DNA from: Enterobacter cloacae complex sp. R_G8
GTDB taxonomy: Bacteria > Pseudomonadota > Gammaproteobacteria > Enterobacterales > Enterobacteriaceae
Reading direction: 5' to 3'
Assembly: GCF_024599795.1 (NCBI RefSeq)
Contig: NZ_CP102246.1
Location: forward strand, 1,426,001 to 1,490,000
DNA length: 64,000 nucleotides
This document shows, piece after piece, positions 26,634 through 36,121 of this stretch. The notes below the pieces were generated by a model that was given only the letters and a program-made list of their open reading frames with translations, searched no databases and was not told where the DNA came from. Positions within the stretch are counted from its first letter, which is position 1. The number at the start of each line of letters is the position of its first letter. A program made the translations under genes and the position numbers.

Positions 26634-27824
26634 TTACAGCACTTTATGCGGTCCAAAACATTCGTAATGGATGTTGTCTTTATTGACGCCCAGTTCAACC
26701 AGCTGCTTCGCGGCATACTGCATAAACGCCACCGGACCGCAGACGTAGAACTGCATCTCCGGCGCGCTGAACGCACCTTCATGCTGGCGTAAATCCATCA
26801 ACCCTTCGCTGTCAAAGCGGGCCGCTGTACGATCGGCATCCGTTGGCAGAAGATACCAGGTGTGTGCGGTGAAACGCGGCAGGGTAGCACCCAGGGTTTT
26901 CACTTCGTCAGCAAAGGCATGCACATCCCCGTTTTCCGCAGCGTGGAACCAGTTAACCTGCGCGCTGTGGCTGGATTTCGCCAGCGTGTCCAGCATCGCC
27001 AGCATTGGCGTTTGACCCACACCGGCGGAGATGAGCGTGACCGGCGTATTGGCCTCAACAGCCATAAAGAAATCGCCCGCCGGCGCGGCCAGTTGAACCA
27101 CGTCGCCCACGCTGGCTTCGTTATGCAGCCAGCTGGAAACCTGACCGCCGTCCTCGCGTTTCACCGCAATACGATAGCCCTTACCGTTTGGCTTGCGGGT
27201 GAGGGAGTACTGGCGGATCTCCTGATGCGGAAAACCTTCAGGCTTCAGCCAGACGCCGAGATACTGCCCCGGCTGATAATCGGCAACGGGTTGACCATCC
27301 ACCGGCTCGAACTCAAAACTGGTAATCAGCGCGCTACGCGGCGTTTTCTCAACAATGCGGAAGGCGCGGGTCCCTTCCCAGCCACCGTTCTTGCTGGCGT
27401 TTTCGCTGTAGATCTGCGCTTCACGGTTGATAAAGACGTTTGCCAGCACGCCGTAAGCTTTGCCCCATGCGTCCAGCACCTCCTGGCCCGGGCTGAACAT
27501 CTCGTCCAGCGTCGCCAGCAGGTGACCGCCCACAATGTTGTACTGCTCGGGTTTGATCTGGAAGCTGGTATGCTTCTGCGCGATTTTCTCCACCGCAGGC
27601 AGCAGGGCTGGCAGATTTTCAATGTTGCTGGCGTAGGCCGCGATGGCATTAAAAAGCGCTTCCCGCTGATCGCCGTTACGCTGGTTACTCATGTTGAAAA
27701 TCTCTTTCAACTCCGGGTTGTGCGCGAACATGCGGTCGTAGAAATGCGCGGTGAGCTTAGGGCCGGTCTCCACCAGCAGGGGAATGGTGGCTTTAACGGT
27801 AGCGATGGTTTGAGCGTCGAGCAT
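26634..27824 (-). CDS. hmp: Flavohemoglobin Hmp (nitric oxide dioxygenase)
   Basis: Converts NO and O2 to nitrate with NADH; main aerobic NO detoxification enzyme. The 396-residue protein has a globin domain (about 1-138; proximal His85 in [19 protein letters not shown]), an FAD-binding domain with EIRQYSLT (Arg-x-Tyr-Ser) at about 205, and an NAD-binding domain with [15 protein letters not shown] and the late [11 protein letters not shown]. An NsrR-type site lies upstream, predicting NO-induced expression. Confidence 0.97.
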   Translation of the reverse strand: MLDAQTIATVKATIPLLVETGPKLTAHFYDRMFAHNPELKEIFNMSNQRNGDQREALFNAIAAYASNIENLPALLPAVEKIAQKHTSFQIKPEQYNIVGGHLLATLDEMFSPGQEVLDAWGKAYGVLANVFINREAQIYSENASKNGGWEGTRAFRIVEKTPRSALITSFEFEPVDGQPVADYQPGQYLGVWLKPEGFPHQEIRQYSLTRKPNGKGYRIAVKREDGGQVSSWLHNEASVGDVVQLAAPAGDFFMAVEANTPVTLISAGVGQTPMLAMLDTLAKSSHSAQVNWFHAAENGDVHAFADEVKTLGATLPRFTAHTWYLLPTDADRTAARFDSEGLMDLRQHEGAFSAPEMQFYVCGPVAFMQYAAKQLVELGVNKDNIHYECFGPHKVL

Positions 27825-27849
27825 GAGCGCGTCCTTCTGATGTGAACTT

Positions 27850-27873
27850 AATGATGTATTTTAAATGCATCTT
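27850..27873 (-). promoter_or_regulatory. NsrR binding site upstream of hmp
   Basis: Read on the minus strand the site starts AAGATGCATTTAAAATACAT, an inverted repeat of AAGATGYATTT halves as at the E. coli hmp promoter. It lies 26-49 bases upstream of the hmp start codon. Confidence 0.8.
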
Positions 27874-27994
27874 ATAAAAATACCCCTGCGATGTAAATGG
27901 TTCTTTGCAAGATGAAATATATGCATCACAAACCTGAAAAGAAATCCGTTGAAAATGACGAGGGCTTTATTCCTCAAACCCTTGCGTGGCGTGA

Positions 27995-28010
27995 AGGAAA
28001 ACGTTTGCGT
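27995..28010 (+). promoter_or_regulatory. PurR operator in the glyA promoter region
   Basis: AGGAAAACGTTTGCGT matches the PurR consensus (reverse form ACGAAAACGTTTGCGT) at 14-15 of 16 bases, about 120 bases upstream of glyA. PurR control of glyA is known in E. coli. I could not assign -35/-10 boxes with a normal spacing; TATACT at 28052-28057 is the best -10. No clear MetR site was found. Confidence 0.78.
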
Positions 28011-28127
28011 AAAATCGTTTGTCAAGACCTGTTATCACAGAACTATTCAGTTATACTGTTGCCCGTCGTCCAACAGGACTGCCTTTTCAGGCCAAAATTT
28101 ACTTGTTAGCTGAGTCAGGAGATGCGG

Positions 28128-29381
28128 ATGTTAAAGCGTGAAATGAACATTGCCGATTATGATGCCGAACTGTGGCAGGCTATGGAGCAGGAAAAAGTAC
28201 GTCAGGAAGAGCACATCGAACTGATCGCCTCCGAGAACTACACCAGCCCGCGCGTCATGCAGGCGCAGGGTTCTCAGCTGACCAACAAATATGCTGAAGG
28301 GTATCCGGGCAAGCGCTACTACGGCGGCTGTGAGTACGTGGATATCGTTGAGCAACTGGCGATTGACCGTGCGAAAGAACTCTTTGGTGCTGACTACGCT
28401 AACGTCCAGCCGCACTCCGGCTCTCAGGCAAACTTCGCGGTCTACACCGCGCTGCTGCAGCCGGGCGATACCGTTCTGGGTATGAACCTGGCGCAGGGCG
28501 GTCACCTGACTCACGGCTCCCCGGTAAACTTCTCTGGCAAACTGTACAACATCATTCCTTACGGTATTGATGAGTCAGGCAAAATTGACTACGAAGACAT
28601 GGCTAAGCAGGCTAAAGAGCACAAGCCGAAGATGATCATCGGTGGTTTCTCTGCTTACTCCGGTATTGTTGACTGGGCAAAAATGCGTGAAATCGCAGAC
28701 AGCATCGGTGCTTACCTGTTCGTGGATATGGCGCACGTTGCCGGTCTTATCGCTGCGGGCGTTTACCCGAACCCGGTTCCGCATGCGCACGTTGTGACCA
28801 CCACTACCCACAAAACCCTGGCGGGTCCACGCGGTGGCCTGATCCTGGCGAAAGGCGGTGATGAAGAGCTGTACAAAAAACTGAACTCCGCTGTGTTCCC
28901 AAGCGCACAGGGCGGCCCGCTGATGCACGTTATCGCGGCAAAAGCCGTCGCGCTGAAAGAAGCGATGGAGCCAGAGTTCAAGGTGTACCAGCAGCAGGTT
29001 GCCAAAAACGCCAAAGCGATGGTGGAAGTGTTCCTGAACCGTGGTTACAAAGTGGTATCCGGCGGCACTGAAAACCACCTGTTCCTGCTGGATCTGGTTG
29101 ATAAGAACCTGACCGGTAAAGAAGCTGACGCCGCCCTGGGCCGCGCCAACATCACCGTGAACAAAAACAGCGTACCAAACGATCCGAAGAGCCCGTTCGT
29201 GACCTCCGGTATCCGTATCGGTTCTCCGGCTGTCACTCGCCGCGGTTTCAAAGAAGCGGAAGTGAAAGAGCTGGCTGGCTGGATGTGTGACGTTCTGGAC
29301 AACATCAATGACGAAGCGGTTATCGAGCGCGTTAAAGGTAAAGTTCTGGATATCTGCGCACGCTTCCCGGTATACGCATAA
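28128..29381 (+). CDS. glyA: Serine hydroxymethyltransferase
   Basis: PLP enzyme interconverting serine and glycine with tetrahydrofolate, the main one-carbon source. ATG 28128 gives 417 residues starting [16 protein letters not shown], the E. coli start; ATG 28122 two codons upstream is less likely. The PLP Lys is in [16 protein letters not shown] (about residue 229), and [16 protein letters not shown] is the conserved N-terminal motif. Monocistronic, with a strong terminator. Confidence 0.98.
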   Translation: MLKREMNIADYDAELWQAMEQEKVRQEEHIELIASENYTSPRVMQAQGSQLTNKYAEGYPGKRYYGGCEYVDIVEQLAIDRAKELFGADYANVQPHSGSQANFAVYTALLQPGDTVLGMNLAQGGHLTHGSPVNFSGKLYNIIPYGIDESGKIDYEDMAKQAKEHKPKMIIGGFSAYSGIVDWAKMREIADSIGAYLFVDMAHVAGLIAAGVYPNPVPHAHVVTTTTHKTLAGPRGGLILAKGGDEELYKKLNSAVFPSAQGGPLMHVIAAKAVALKEAMEPEFKVYQQQVAKNAKAMVEVFLNRGYKVVSGGTENHLFLLDLVDKNLTGKEADAALGRANITVNKNSVPNDPKSPFVTSGIRIGSPAVTRRGFKEAEVKELAGWMCDVLDNINDEAVIERVKGKVLDICARFPVYA

Positions 29382-29401
29382 TTCTTCTGCTTTGCAGAAA
29401 T

Positions 29402-29429
29402 AAAAAAGGCCGCGCTTGCGGCCTTTTTT
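29402..29429 (+). terminator. Intrinsic terminator of glyA
   Basis: GGCCGC-GCTT-GCGGCC flanked by A6 and T7; the A/T runs allow it to act for yphA on the minus strand too. Confidence 0.92.
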
Positions 29430-29435
29430 TATGGC

Positions 29436-29858
29436 TTAACGTCGGTCGAGGGATATTGCTCCCGGTCCCACAATCGCCAGCAGAATAAATGCACCAGCAA
29501 TACTGACGTTCTTGTAGAAATTAATCATATTTGGCACAACCGCGTCACCGGTCATATCCCAGTAATGGTGACCAATAATCGCCGTGCCCAGCGTGTAGAA
29601 AACAAACAGTATGGCGAGAGGGCGGGTGAAAAAGCCCAGCACGATCAGGATCGCGGCAGGGACTTCCATCACCACCGCAATAATGGCCGCCAGCATGGGC
29701 ATTGGTGTGCCAAGGGATGTCATATATTGCACGGTGCCGCTAAACCCCGTCAGTTTTGGATAGCCAAAGATAATAAAGAGCACGACAAGTGCGATGCGGG
29801 CAATCAACAACAACAGGTGGCGTGACTGACCGAAATCGAAATAGCGAAGTGAGTTCAT
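29436..29858 (-). CDS. yphA: DoxX-family inner-membrane protein YphA
   Basis: A 140-residue membrane protein (start ATG at 29858, with AGAGG upstream) of the DoxX family. Four hydrophobic segments are visible (about residues 15-32, 48-70, 73-92 and 112-132), with [25 protein letters not shown] and the conserved ending [10 protein letters not shown]. Nearly the same as E. coli YphA; function unknown. The neighbouring yphB-H genes of E. coli are absent. Confidence 0.9.
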   Translation of the reverse strand: MNSLRYFDFGQSRHLLLLIARIALVVLFIIFGYPKLTGFSGTVQYMTSLGTPMPMLAAIIAVVMEVPAAILIVLGFFTRPLAILFVFYTLGTAIIGHHYWDMTGDAVVPNMINFYKNVSIAGAFILLAIVGPGAISLDRR

Positions 29859-30030
29859 GGCAGAAAACCTCTGCAAGTGGAGTAATTTAAACGTAATACA
29901 CATTTTCATTCCCTGCCATAAGCCAGACGACTGCATGCAATGTTAATTTTTCGTTAATTTATAGCAGGCTATCTACTTGCTTAATTTTTATATTCTCGCC
30001 AGACTATGGCCTCCATTTCGGGAGGGATTC

Positions 30031-31170
30031 ATGGTCTTGCATTCCACGCGCTGGCTGGCGCTCAGCTATTTCACCTATTTCTTTAGCTACGGTATTTTTC
30101 TGCCTTTCTGGAGCGTCTGGCTCAAGGGGATTGGCCTTACTCCGGAGACCATTGGTGTCCTGCTGGGAGCGGGGCTGGTGGCGCGTTTCCTCGGCAGCCT
30201 GCTGATTGCACCGCGCGTCAGCGATCCCTCCTTACTGATCAAGGCGGTGCGTATACTTGCCCTGTTAACGCTGGTCTTTGTGGCCTGCTTCTGGGTCAGC
30301 CATCAGTTTGCCTGGCTGATGGTGGTGATGGTTGGCTTTAACCTGTTCTTCTCTCCGCTGGTTCCCCTGACGGACGCCCTGGCAAACACCTGGCAAAAAC
30401 AGATCACCATGGACTACGGCCGCGTGCGCCTGTGGGGCTCCATTGCGTTTGTGATTGGCTCTGCGCTGGTGGGTAAACTGGTCAGCCTTTATGATTACCG
30501 CGCAATCCTGGCTCTGCTGAGTATCGGGATCGCCTCCATGCTGCTGGGCATGCTGCTGCGACCATCGGTGATGCCGCAAGGCGAAAGCCGTCATCAGGAA
30601 AGCGCAGGCTGGCCCGCCTGGCGAAGCCTGGTGGCGCAAAGCTGGCGTTTTCTCGCCTGTGTCTGCCTGCTCCAGGGGGCGCACGCGGCCTATTATGGCT
30701 TTAGTGCCATCTACTGGCAGGGCGCGGGATATTCAGCTTCCGCCGTCGGCTATTTGTGGTCACTTGGCGTGGTAGCAGAGGTGATTATCTTTGCGCTCAG
30801 CAAGAAACTGTTCCGCCGCTTCGGCGCGCGGGATCTGCTGCTGCTCTCCGCCGTGTGTGGCGTGGCGCGGTGGGGCATTATGGGCTGGACGACCGAACTG
30901 CCCTGGCTGATTGTGGCGCAAATTCTGCACTGCGGCACCTTTACCGTGTGCCATCTGGCGGCCATGCGCTATATCGCTGCGCGTGAAGGCGGGGATGTGA
31001 TCCGCTTGCAGGCGGTCTATTCCGCGGTGGCGATGGGCGGCAGCATTGCCGTAATGACGGTCTTTGCGGGCTTCCTGTACCAGCATCTGGGGCACGGCGT
31101 CTTCTGGGTAATGGCACTGGTCGCGCTGCCGGCGATGTTCATTCGCCCGAAAGTGACCGCGCGCGCCTGA
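30031..31170 (+). CDS. hcaT: MFS transporter HcaT (putative 3-phenylpropionate permease)
   Basis: Major-facilitator protein of 379 residues with about twelve membrane spans; ATG 30031 follows GGGAGGG and matches E. coli HcaT (MVLxSTRWLAL). Family PF12832-like, related to the nucleoside:H+ symporter/LacY group. The name comes from the E. coli hca cluster, but here no hcaR or hcaEFCBD genes adjoin it, so 3-phenylpropionate transport is doubtful. Ends one base before the csiE stop on the other strand. Confidence 0.9.
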   Translation: MVLHSTRWLALSYFTYFFSYGIFLPFWSVWLKGIGLTPETIGVLLGAGLVARFLGSLLIAPRVSDPSLLIKAVRILALLTLVFVACFWVSHQFAWLMVVMVGFNLFFSPLVPLTDALANTWQKQITMDYGRVRLWGSIAFVIGSALVGKLVSLYDYRAILALLSIGIASMLLGMLLRPSVMPQGESRHQESAGWPAWRSLVAQSWRFLACVCLLQGAHAAYYGFSAIYWQGAGYSASAVGYLWSLGVVAEVIIFALSKKLFRRFGARDLLLLSAVCGVARWGIMGWTTELPWLIVAQILHCGTFTVCHLAAMRYIAAREGGDVIRLQAVYSAVAMGGSIAVMTVFAGFLYQHLGHGVFWVMALVALPAMFIRPKVTARA

Positions 31171-32448
31171 CTATGATTCCAGCATGGCGCGAATATGTTC
31201 TTGCTGCTGCGCATTCAGCGATTCAACGGCGTGGATCAGCGGTGGCGAGAACAGGGGCAGGGCGGTAGGATAAGGGGTAATGACCAGCGCCGCTTCGCGC
31301 GGGGCTCCCTCTTTCTGAAAAGCCTGCAGCGTCAGATAGCGAACATTGAGCGGCAGCAGCGTTAACTCGCGCAGCTGCTGTTCAATCACCTCCTCACAGG
31401 ATTTATCCTCTCCGGTTAGCAACACTACCTGTTTTTCATGCAGATCGGACTCCTGCATCAGCCAGGCACCAAAAATCACCGCCACCAGACTCATCTCTTC
31501 ATCGGAAAAACGCAGACCAAACTCCGCTTCCAGCTCAAACAGCGCCTCTTTGGTGGTACGCAACAGGCGGGGATAAAGGCGGTGAATCTCTTCAGGCAGA
31601 CTATTGTCGATGCCGATTTCAAACAGCGAACGATCCAGCGCCTGCGCCAGATGAATATACAGCTGATCGGTCAGCCCTTGTTCATCACTGAAGTTCATCC
31701 CCGTCTGTGCCCGAAAACGGGCAATCATGCGCACAATGGCCCGGCGCAAACGTTGATCCTGCTGATGTCTATCGAGCACCGGGTCGGGCGTACGCAGCAT
31801 CATAAACAGCAGCGCGAGGAACAGTTGTTCGTCGCTGTGGGTCCCCTGCGGCACGCGGCGCTTCCAGTGACGCACGATTTCCTGCGCCGCGAAGTATTCC
31901 CCTCGCGATTGCGTCCAGTTGCGTTGAACAGGGGAAAACTGCGGCGTATTGCCGAGATGATGCTGGATCAGACAGTACTGCAAAAAGAGCTGTAAAAACT
32001 GCACGTCGCGGCAGTCAAAGGGGCGCTGTAGCTTCCGCGAACAGAAGCTGATCAACGCCCGCAGATTGGTATCGTCATAAAGCGGACGCGCAATGCCCTG
32101 CTGTTTAAGCGCGGTTTTAAGCGCCGGGGTAAACTGATGCGAAACAAACTGCGGGCACAGGCGGAGCGCCCTGCGCAACCAGTGCAGCAAACATAAACGC
32201 TGATTCAGGACCGAACCTTCAATCCGGTAGCTGCCGTCATGGTGCGTGACGATGTCCAGCCGGTGATAGCGCTGGATTTCATCGCGCGTCTCGGCTATAT
32301 CTTGCCGTGCCATGGCGTCGTCCACGCCGTTGGCTGCGATTATGCTCTGTGCGGTGACGGCAGCATCGGGCAGGTAAAGCATCAAAAGCACCTGGCAGCG
32401 GCGCTGCGAACTGGAAAGCACAGATGGAATTTCAAGCGTTGTCATCAT
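31171..32448 (-). CDS. csiE: Stationary-phase inducible protein CsiE
   Basis: A 425-residue protein with a possible N-terminal winged-helix region and two PTS-regulation (PRD-like) domains (about residues 75-180 and 190-300), followed by a C-terminal segment like an EIIB-type fold. It resembles antiterminator/activator proteins, but its target is unknown; E. coli csiE is induced by RpoS and CRP. Convergent with hcaT, divergent from the DUF1007 gene. Confidence 0.9.
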   Translation of the reverse strand: MMTTLEIPSVLSSSQRRCQVLLMLYLPDAAVTAQSIIAANGVDDAMARQDIAETRDEIQRYHRLDIVTHHDGSYRIEGSVLNQRLCLLHWLRRALRLCPQFVSHQFTPALKTALKQQGIARPLYDDTNLRALISFCSRKLQRPFDCRDVQFLQLFLQYCLIQHHLGNTPQFSPVQRNWTQSRGEYFAAQEIVRHWKRRVPQGTHSDEQLFLALLFMMLRTPDPVLDRHQQDQRLRRAIVRMIARFRAQTGMNFSDEQGLTDQLYIHLAQALDRSLFEIGIDNSLPEEIHRLYPRLLRTTKEALFELEAEFGLRFSDEEMSLVAVIFGAWLMQESDLHEKQVVLLTGEDKSCEEVIEQQLRELTLLPLNVRYLTLQAFQKEGAPREAALVITPYPTALPLFSPPLIHAVESLNAQQQEHIRAMLES

Positions 32449-32573
32449 CTGTTGGGTATCCAGTGTGAATGTCTGGTAAGAATAGCTAAAGGATCGACGC
32501 TGAAAAGCGTACCGGCAGGCCTTTCACTCAGGATTGCTGGCGAACATCACAGAATTTTTGACGTGAGGAATTG

Positions 32574-33212
32574 ATGCAAACAGTTAAACACAGCGCGATG
32601 GCGTTATTTTTGGCGGTTATCACTTTCACCGCCGGCGCGCATCCTCACAGTTTTATCAGTCTCAAAACCGAGCTGGTGACTGACGGAACCCAGTTGAGCG
32701 GCCTGAAAATGCGCTGGACGATGGATGAAATCACCTCGGCCGATCTGCTGTATGACGCGGGAAATGCAAAGCCAGGCGATGAGATCTGGAAAAAGCTGGC
32801 GGCGGAGGTCATGGCCAACGTGCTGGGGCAGCACTACTTCACCGAGTTCTGGCATAACGGGCAAAAGGTGAAGTTTATGAATCGCCCGACGGAGTATGGC
32901 ATGTCGCGTGAGGGCCATCAGGCGGTGCTGACGTTTGTTCTTCCGCTGGCGCATCCTCAGCCGCTGGCAGGGCAGACTTATACCTTTTCCACCTTCGACC
33001 CCACCTATTACGTCGATATGAGCTATGCGAAGGAGAGTGATGTGACGCTACCGACTACCCTGCAAAAATCCTGCAAACTCGCTGTTCATACGCCAAAACC
33101 CAGCGAAGAGACGCTCAACTTTGCCGTCTCTCTGGATAAAGAGGATGCACCACCCGAAGATATGGAACTGGGTAAACAGTTTGCACAGCAGGTGACGTTA
33201 CAATGTCAGTGA
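32574..33212 (+). CDS. DUF1007 family protein (ZevA-like, metal-transport associated)
   Basis: A 212-residue exported protein: ATG 32574 follows GAGGA; signal peptide MQTVKHSAMALFLAVITFTAGA (cleavage near AGA-HPHS) leaves a mature N terminus HPHSFISL with two His at its start, usual for DUF1007. It contains the motif STFDPTYYVDM and two Cys near the C terminus. In Haemophilus ZevA is the partner of the inner-membrane protein ZevB in zinc uptake. It overlaps the next gene, a ZevB-like permease, by 10 bases. Role as a metal-handling periplasmic protein is inferred. Confidence 0.82.
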   Translation: MQTVKHSAMALFLAVITFTAGAHPHSFISLKTELVTDGTQLSGLKMRWTMDEITSADLLYDAGNAKPGDEIWKKLAAEVMANVLGQHYFTEFWHNGQKVKFMNRPTEYGMSREGHQAVLTFVLPLAHPQPLAGQTYTFSTFDPTYYVDMSYAKESDVTLPTTLQKSCKLAVHTPKPSEETLNFAVSLDKEDAPPEDMELGKQFAQQVTLQCQ

Positions 33213-34183
33213 TCGCGTCTCCCGCCCGAAAACCACGTCGCTGGCTTCATCTCTGGCCGCTGGCGCTCTTTTTATTGCTGGCCGTGTGCGGCGCGCTGTG
33301 GTTATGGCAGGCCTGGCCGCAGGTGATGATGAAAAGCATCCTCTGGCAGCGTGAAGTCAATCAACAGATGAGCGGGCTGCTGAAGGCGGTGGCGGAGAAC
33401 CCGACAAAAGCGGGCGGTTCCCTGCTGGCGTTTAGCTTTATCTATGGTGTTCTGCACGCGCTGGGGCCGGGGCACGGCAAAATTGTCATCACCACCTGGC
33501 TTGCTACCCATCCGTCGAAGTTGAGATCGAGCATTGGCCTGACGCTGGCCTCCTCGCTGCTGCAGGGCGGCGTGGCGATTGCGCTCGTCTTGATAGTCCT
33601 TTCACTCTTACAGCTTCCTGCCCGTCAGCTACACATGAGCAGCTTCTGGCTTGAAAAAGGGAGCTATGCGCTGGTGGGCGTGCTGGGGCTGATCCTCTGC
33701 TGGCGGGCGCTCAAAAAGCTGCGCGTGCTGCTGCAAAAGCCGAAATTCAAGACCTTTACGCCGCACCACGTTCATGATGAAAACTGCGGATGCGGGCATC
33801 AGCATCTACCCACGCAGGAACAATTACAGAACGGCGACGACTGGCGCGCGCGGCTGATGATTGTTCTCTCGATGGGTATGCGCCCGTGCTCGGGGGCGAT
33901 CATGGTGCTGCTGTTCAGTAAGGTAATCGGCGTGTTTGGCTGGGGAATGCTGTCCGCGCTGGCGATGGCGGCAGGAACGTCTCTCACCATTTCGTCTTTA
34001 GCGCTGCTGGTACACAGCTTCCGTCAGCTGGCGGTTAAACTCAGCGGCAATAAAACGCCGGTGCTGTGGCGACAGGTAGGGTGGACTACGCTCGCGCTGG
34101 CGGGCGGGGTGATTCTGCTGGTGGCGGCGGTGACGATGTGGATGAGCGCGGTGCCGGTGGGAAGGGGATTGCGGCCGTTTTAG
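33203..34183 (+). CDS. zevB: NicO/RcnA-family metal transporter (ZevB-like)
   Basis: A 326-residue inner-membrane protein with about six to seven spans. The family motifs HALGPGHGK (about residues 88-96) and MGMRPCSGAIMVLL (about 225-240) are present, and the loop between has a His/Cys-rich segment HHVHDENCGCGHQH likely to bind metal. Such proteins export nickel/cobalt (RcnA) or, paired with DUF1007, import zinc (ZevB). The pairing here favours the ZevB type; the metal and direction are not decided by the sequence. No Zur or RcnR site was seen upstream. Confidence 0.82.
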   Translation: MSVIASPARKPRRWLHLWPLALFLLLAVCGALWLWQAWPQVMMKSILWQREVNQQMSGLLKAVAENPTKAGGSLLAFSFIYGVLHALGPGHGKIVITTWLATHPSKLRSSIGLTLASSLLQGGVAIALVLIVLSLLQLPARQLHMSSFWLEKGSYALVGVLGLILCWRALKKLRVLLQKPKFKTFTPHHVHDENCGCGHQHLPTQEQLQNGDDWRARLMIVLSMGMRPCSGAIMVLLFSKVIGVFGWGMLSALAMAAGTSLTISSLALLVHSFRQLAVKLSGNKTPVLWRQVGWTTLALAGGVILLVAAVTMWMSAVPVGRGLRPF

Positions 34184-34200
34184 TAGGGTGTGGTCTGATG

Positions 34201-34233
34201 CCCTCACCCTGACCCTCTCCCACAGGGAGAGGG
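34201..34233. repeat. Short palindromic repeat (CCCTCACCC / CCCTCTCCC type), copy 2
   Basis: CCCTCACCC (34201-34209), CCCTCTCCC (34213-34221) and GGGAGAGGG (34225-34233) between the convergent genes zevB and suhB. Confidence 0.85.
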
Positions 34234-34244
34234 AATTACCGGGA

Positions 34245-35048
34245 TTAACGCTTCAGCGCATCGCTCAGTTCATCACGCATGTTTGCCAGCATGGCTTTAA
34301 CAACGCGTGGGTTACCTGCAACGATGTTGCCGGTAGACATATAGTTGTGACCGCCGGTGAAATCGCATACCAGTGCGCCTGCTTCACGCGCGATCAGCTC
34401 GCCCGCAGCAAAGTCCCACGGCTTCAGCGCCAGTTCGAAGTAACCGTCAACGCGACCGGTCGCCACGTAGGCCAGATCCAGCGCGGCAGAACCGGTGCGG
34501 CGGAAGTCCGCGCATTCGGTGAACAGTTTGCCGAGGATATTCATATACGTGGTCGCGTGCTGTTTCGCCTTGAACGGGAAACCGGTCGCCAGAATGGTGC
34601 CGTCCAGATCGCGTGCGTTGCTGCAGCGCAGACGGTAACCGTTCAGCTGCGCGCCCTGACCGCGGGTAGCGGTGAACAGTTCGTTACGCATTGGATCATA
34701 AACAACGGCGACTTCAGTACGGCCTTTAATGCGTACTGCGATAGACACAGAGAAGTGTGGCAGGCGTTTGACGAAGTTGGTGGTGCCATCCAGTGGATCG
34801 ATAACCCATTGAACATCCTGATCGGTACCTTCATGTTCACCGCTTTCTTCGGTGATGATGGTGTGCTGTGGGTAAGATTTGCGGATCGTTTCGATAATAA
34901 TCGCTTCTGCGGCTTTATCGACGTTAGTCACGAAATCATTGCTGCCTTTCTGGCTGGTTTCTACGGAGTCTGGCGTTTCGTAGTGTTTGGCAATTACATT
35001 ACCCGCCTTGCGCGCTGCGCGCACGGCGATGGTCAGCATCGGATGCAT
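34245..35048 (-). CDS. suhB: Inositol-1-monophosphatase / Nus-factor SuhB
   Basis: Mg-dependent phosphatase fold of 267 residues with EESGEHEG, the metal motif WVIDPLDGTTNF (about residues 81-92) and the late WDFAAGELIAREAGA. In E. coli its essential task is not catalysis but joining NusA/B/E/G in rRNA antitermination and folding. A boxA-like sequence in its own leader suggests autoregulation by the Nus complex. Divergent from trmJ. Confidence 0.97.
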   Translation of the reverse strand: MHPMLTIAVRAARKAGNVIAKHYETPDSVETSQKGSNDFVTNVDKAAEAIIIETIRKSYPQHTIITEESGEHEGTDQDVQWVIDPLDGTTNFVKRLPHFSVSIAVRIKGRTEVAVVYDPMRNELFTATRGQGAQLNGYRLRCSNARDLDGTILATGFPFKAKQHATTYMNILGKLFTECADFRRTGSAALDLAYVATGRVDGYFELALKPWDFAAGELIAREAGALVCDFTGGHNYMSTGNIVAGNPRVVKAMLANMRDELSDALKR

Positions 35049-35065
35049 CGGTCTCTCTCACTGGA

Positions 35066-35077
35066 TGTTAAAGAACA
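35066..35077 (-). promoter_or_regulatory. boxA element in the suhB leader
   Basis: On the minus strand TGTTCTTTAACA, one base from the rrn boxA TGCTCTTTAACA, sits 18 bases before the suhB start codon. A boxA in the suhB 5' UTR is known in E. coli, where NusB-NusE-SuhB binding represses suhB. Confidence 0.8.
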
Positions 35078-35180
35078 GGAAAATCGGCGCAGAGTATAGC
35101 AGCGGGATCGGAATATGTCTCTCGTTTATGATAATATGCCCGAATATTCTTTAGACACTGAATTCAGACATCCAAAAACT

Positions 35181-35906
35181 ATGCTGCAAAACATTCGAAT
35201 CGTGCTGGTCGAAACATCGCATACCGGCAATATGGGCTCCGTTGCCCGCGCTATGAAAACCATGGGCTTAACGAATCTGTGGCTGGTTAACCCGCTGGTG
35301 AAACCGGACTCTCAGGCCATCGCACTGGCCGCCGGTGCCAGTGACGTAATTGGCAACGCGCAAATTGTTGATACCCTGGACGAAGCGCTGGCGGGTTGCA
35401 GCCTGGTCGTCGGTACCAGCGCGCGTTCGCGTACGCTGCCGTGGCCAATGCTGGATCCGCGCGAATGCGGTCTGAAAAGCGTGTCGGAAGCGGAGCAGGC
35501 GCCGGTGGCGCTGGTGTTTGGGCGTGAGCGCGTCGGCCTGACTAACGACGAGCTGCAGAAGTGCCATTACCACGTCGCGATAGCGGCGAATCCGGAATAC
35601 AGCTCCCTGAACCTGGCGATGGCGGTACAGGTCATTGCCTACGAAGTGCGTATGGCCTGGCTGGCGACGCAGGAGCAGCAGGTAGAACCGAAAGAAGAGA
35701 CCGCCTATCCCCTGGTTGACGATCTGGAGCGCTTCTATGGTCACCTGGAGCAGACCCTGCTCTCTACCGGCTTTATCCGTGAAGGGCATCCGGGCCAGGT
35801 AATGAATAAGCTGCGTCGTCTGTTCACCCGTGCGCGCCCGGAAAGCCAGGAGCTGAACATCCTGCGTGGGATTCTGGCGTCGATTGAGCAGAAGAATAAA
35901 GAGTAG
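35181..35906 (+). CDS. trmJ: tRNA (cytidine/uridine-2'-O-)-methyltransferase TrmJ
   Basis: SPOUT-family methyltransferase that modifies position 32 of several tRNAs. ATG 35181 gives 241 residues starting [26 protein letters not shown], the family start; the frame is open 22 codons further upstream but over the promoter-like TGATAATAT. Knot motifs [17 protein letters not shown] and [20 protein letters not shown] (SAM site) are complete; the C-terminal helical region ends at SIEQKNKE, slightly shorter than in E. coli. Confidence 0.96.
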   Translation: MLQNIRIVLVETSHTGNMGSVARAMKTMGLTNLWLVNPLVKPDSQAIALAAGASDVIGNAQIVDTLDEALAGCSLVVGTSARSRTLPWPMLDPRECGLKSVSEAEQAPVALVFGRERVGLTNDELQKCHYHVAIAANPEYSSLNLAMAVQVIAYEVRMAWLATQEQQVEPKEETAYPLVDDLERFYGHLEQTLLSTGFIREGHPGQVMNKLRRLFTRARPESQELNILRGILASIEQKNKE

Positions 35907-35917
35907 TGTTGATTTCC

Positions 35918-35950
35918 CCCTCTCCCCGTGGGAGAGGGCTGGGGTGAGGG
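35918..35950. repeat. Short palindromic repeat (CCCTCACCC / CCCTCTCCC type), copy 3
   Basis: CCCTCTCCC (35918-35926), GGGAGAGGG (35930-35938) and GGGTGAGGG (35942-35950): the same unit in inverted orientation, between trmJ and iscR. Confidence 0.85.
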
Positions 35951-35990
35951 CATCAGGCCGCACCTATATTATGAAGGCACGGAACGTTAA

Positions 35991-36040
35991 ATACCTGACT
36001 AAAACAGTCAAGTAAATAGTTGACCAATTTAGTCAGGAAT
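35991..36040 (+). promoter_or_regulatory. Two tandem type-1 IscR sites in the isc promoter
   Basis: Two adjacent 25-base matches (35991-36015 with core CTGACTAAAACAGTCAAG, and 36016-36040 with core TTGACCAATTTAGTCAGG) fit the type-1 IscR consensus for [2Fe-2S]-IscR. They cover the TTGACC -35 region, so Fe-S-loaded IscR would repress the whole isc operon. Confidence 0.88.
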
Positions 36041-36121
36041 GTCAGACTTGGCCCTGCTATGCAATACCCCATTTTACTATAAAAAACCCCGGGCAGGGGC
36101 GAGTTTGAGGTTAAGTAAGAC

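Noticed and set aside
27897..28109. 70-codon ORF in the hmp-glyA gap
   Set aside because: Covers the PurR operator and glyA leader, has no ribosome-binding site and no similarity I recognise.
34188..35099. 303-codon + strand ORF opposite suhB
   Set aside because: Full antisense of suhB, starting in the palindromic repeat; no family resemblance.
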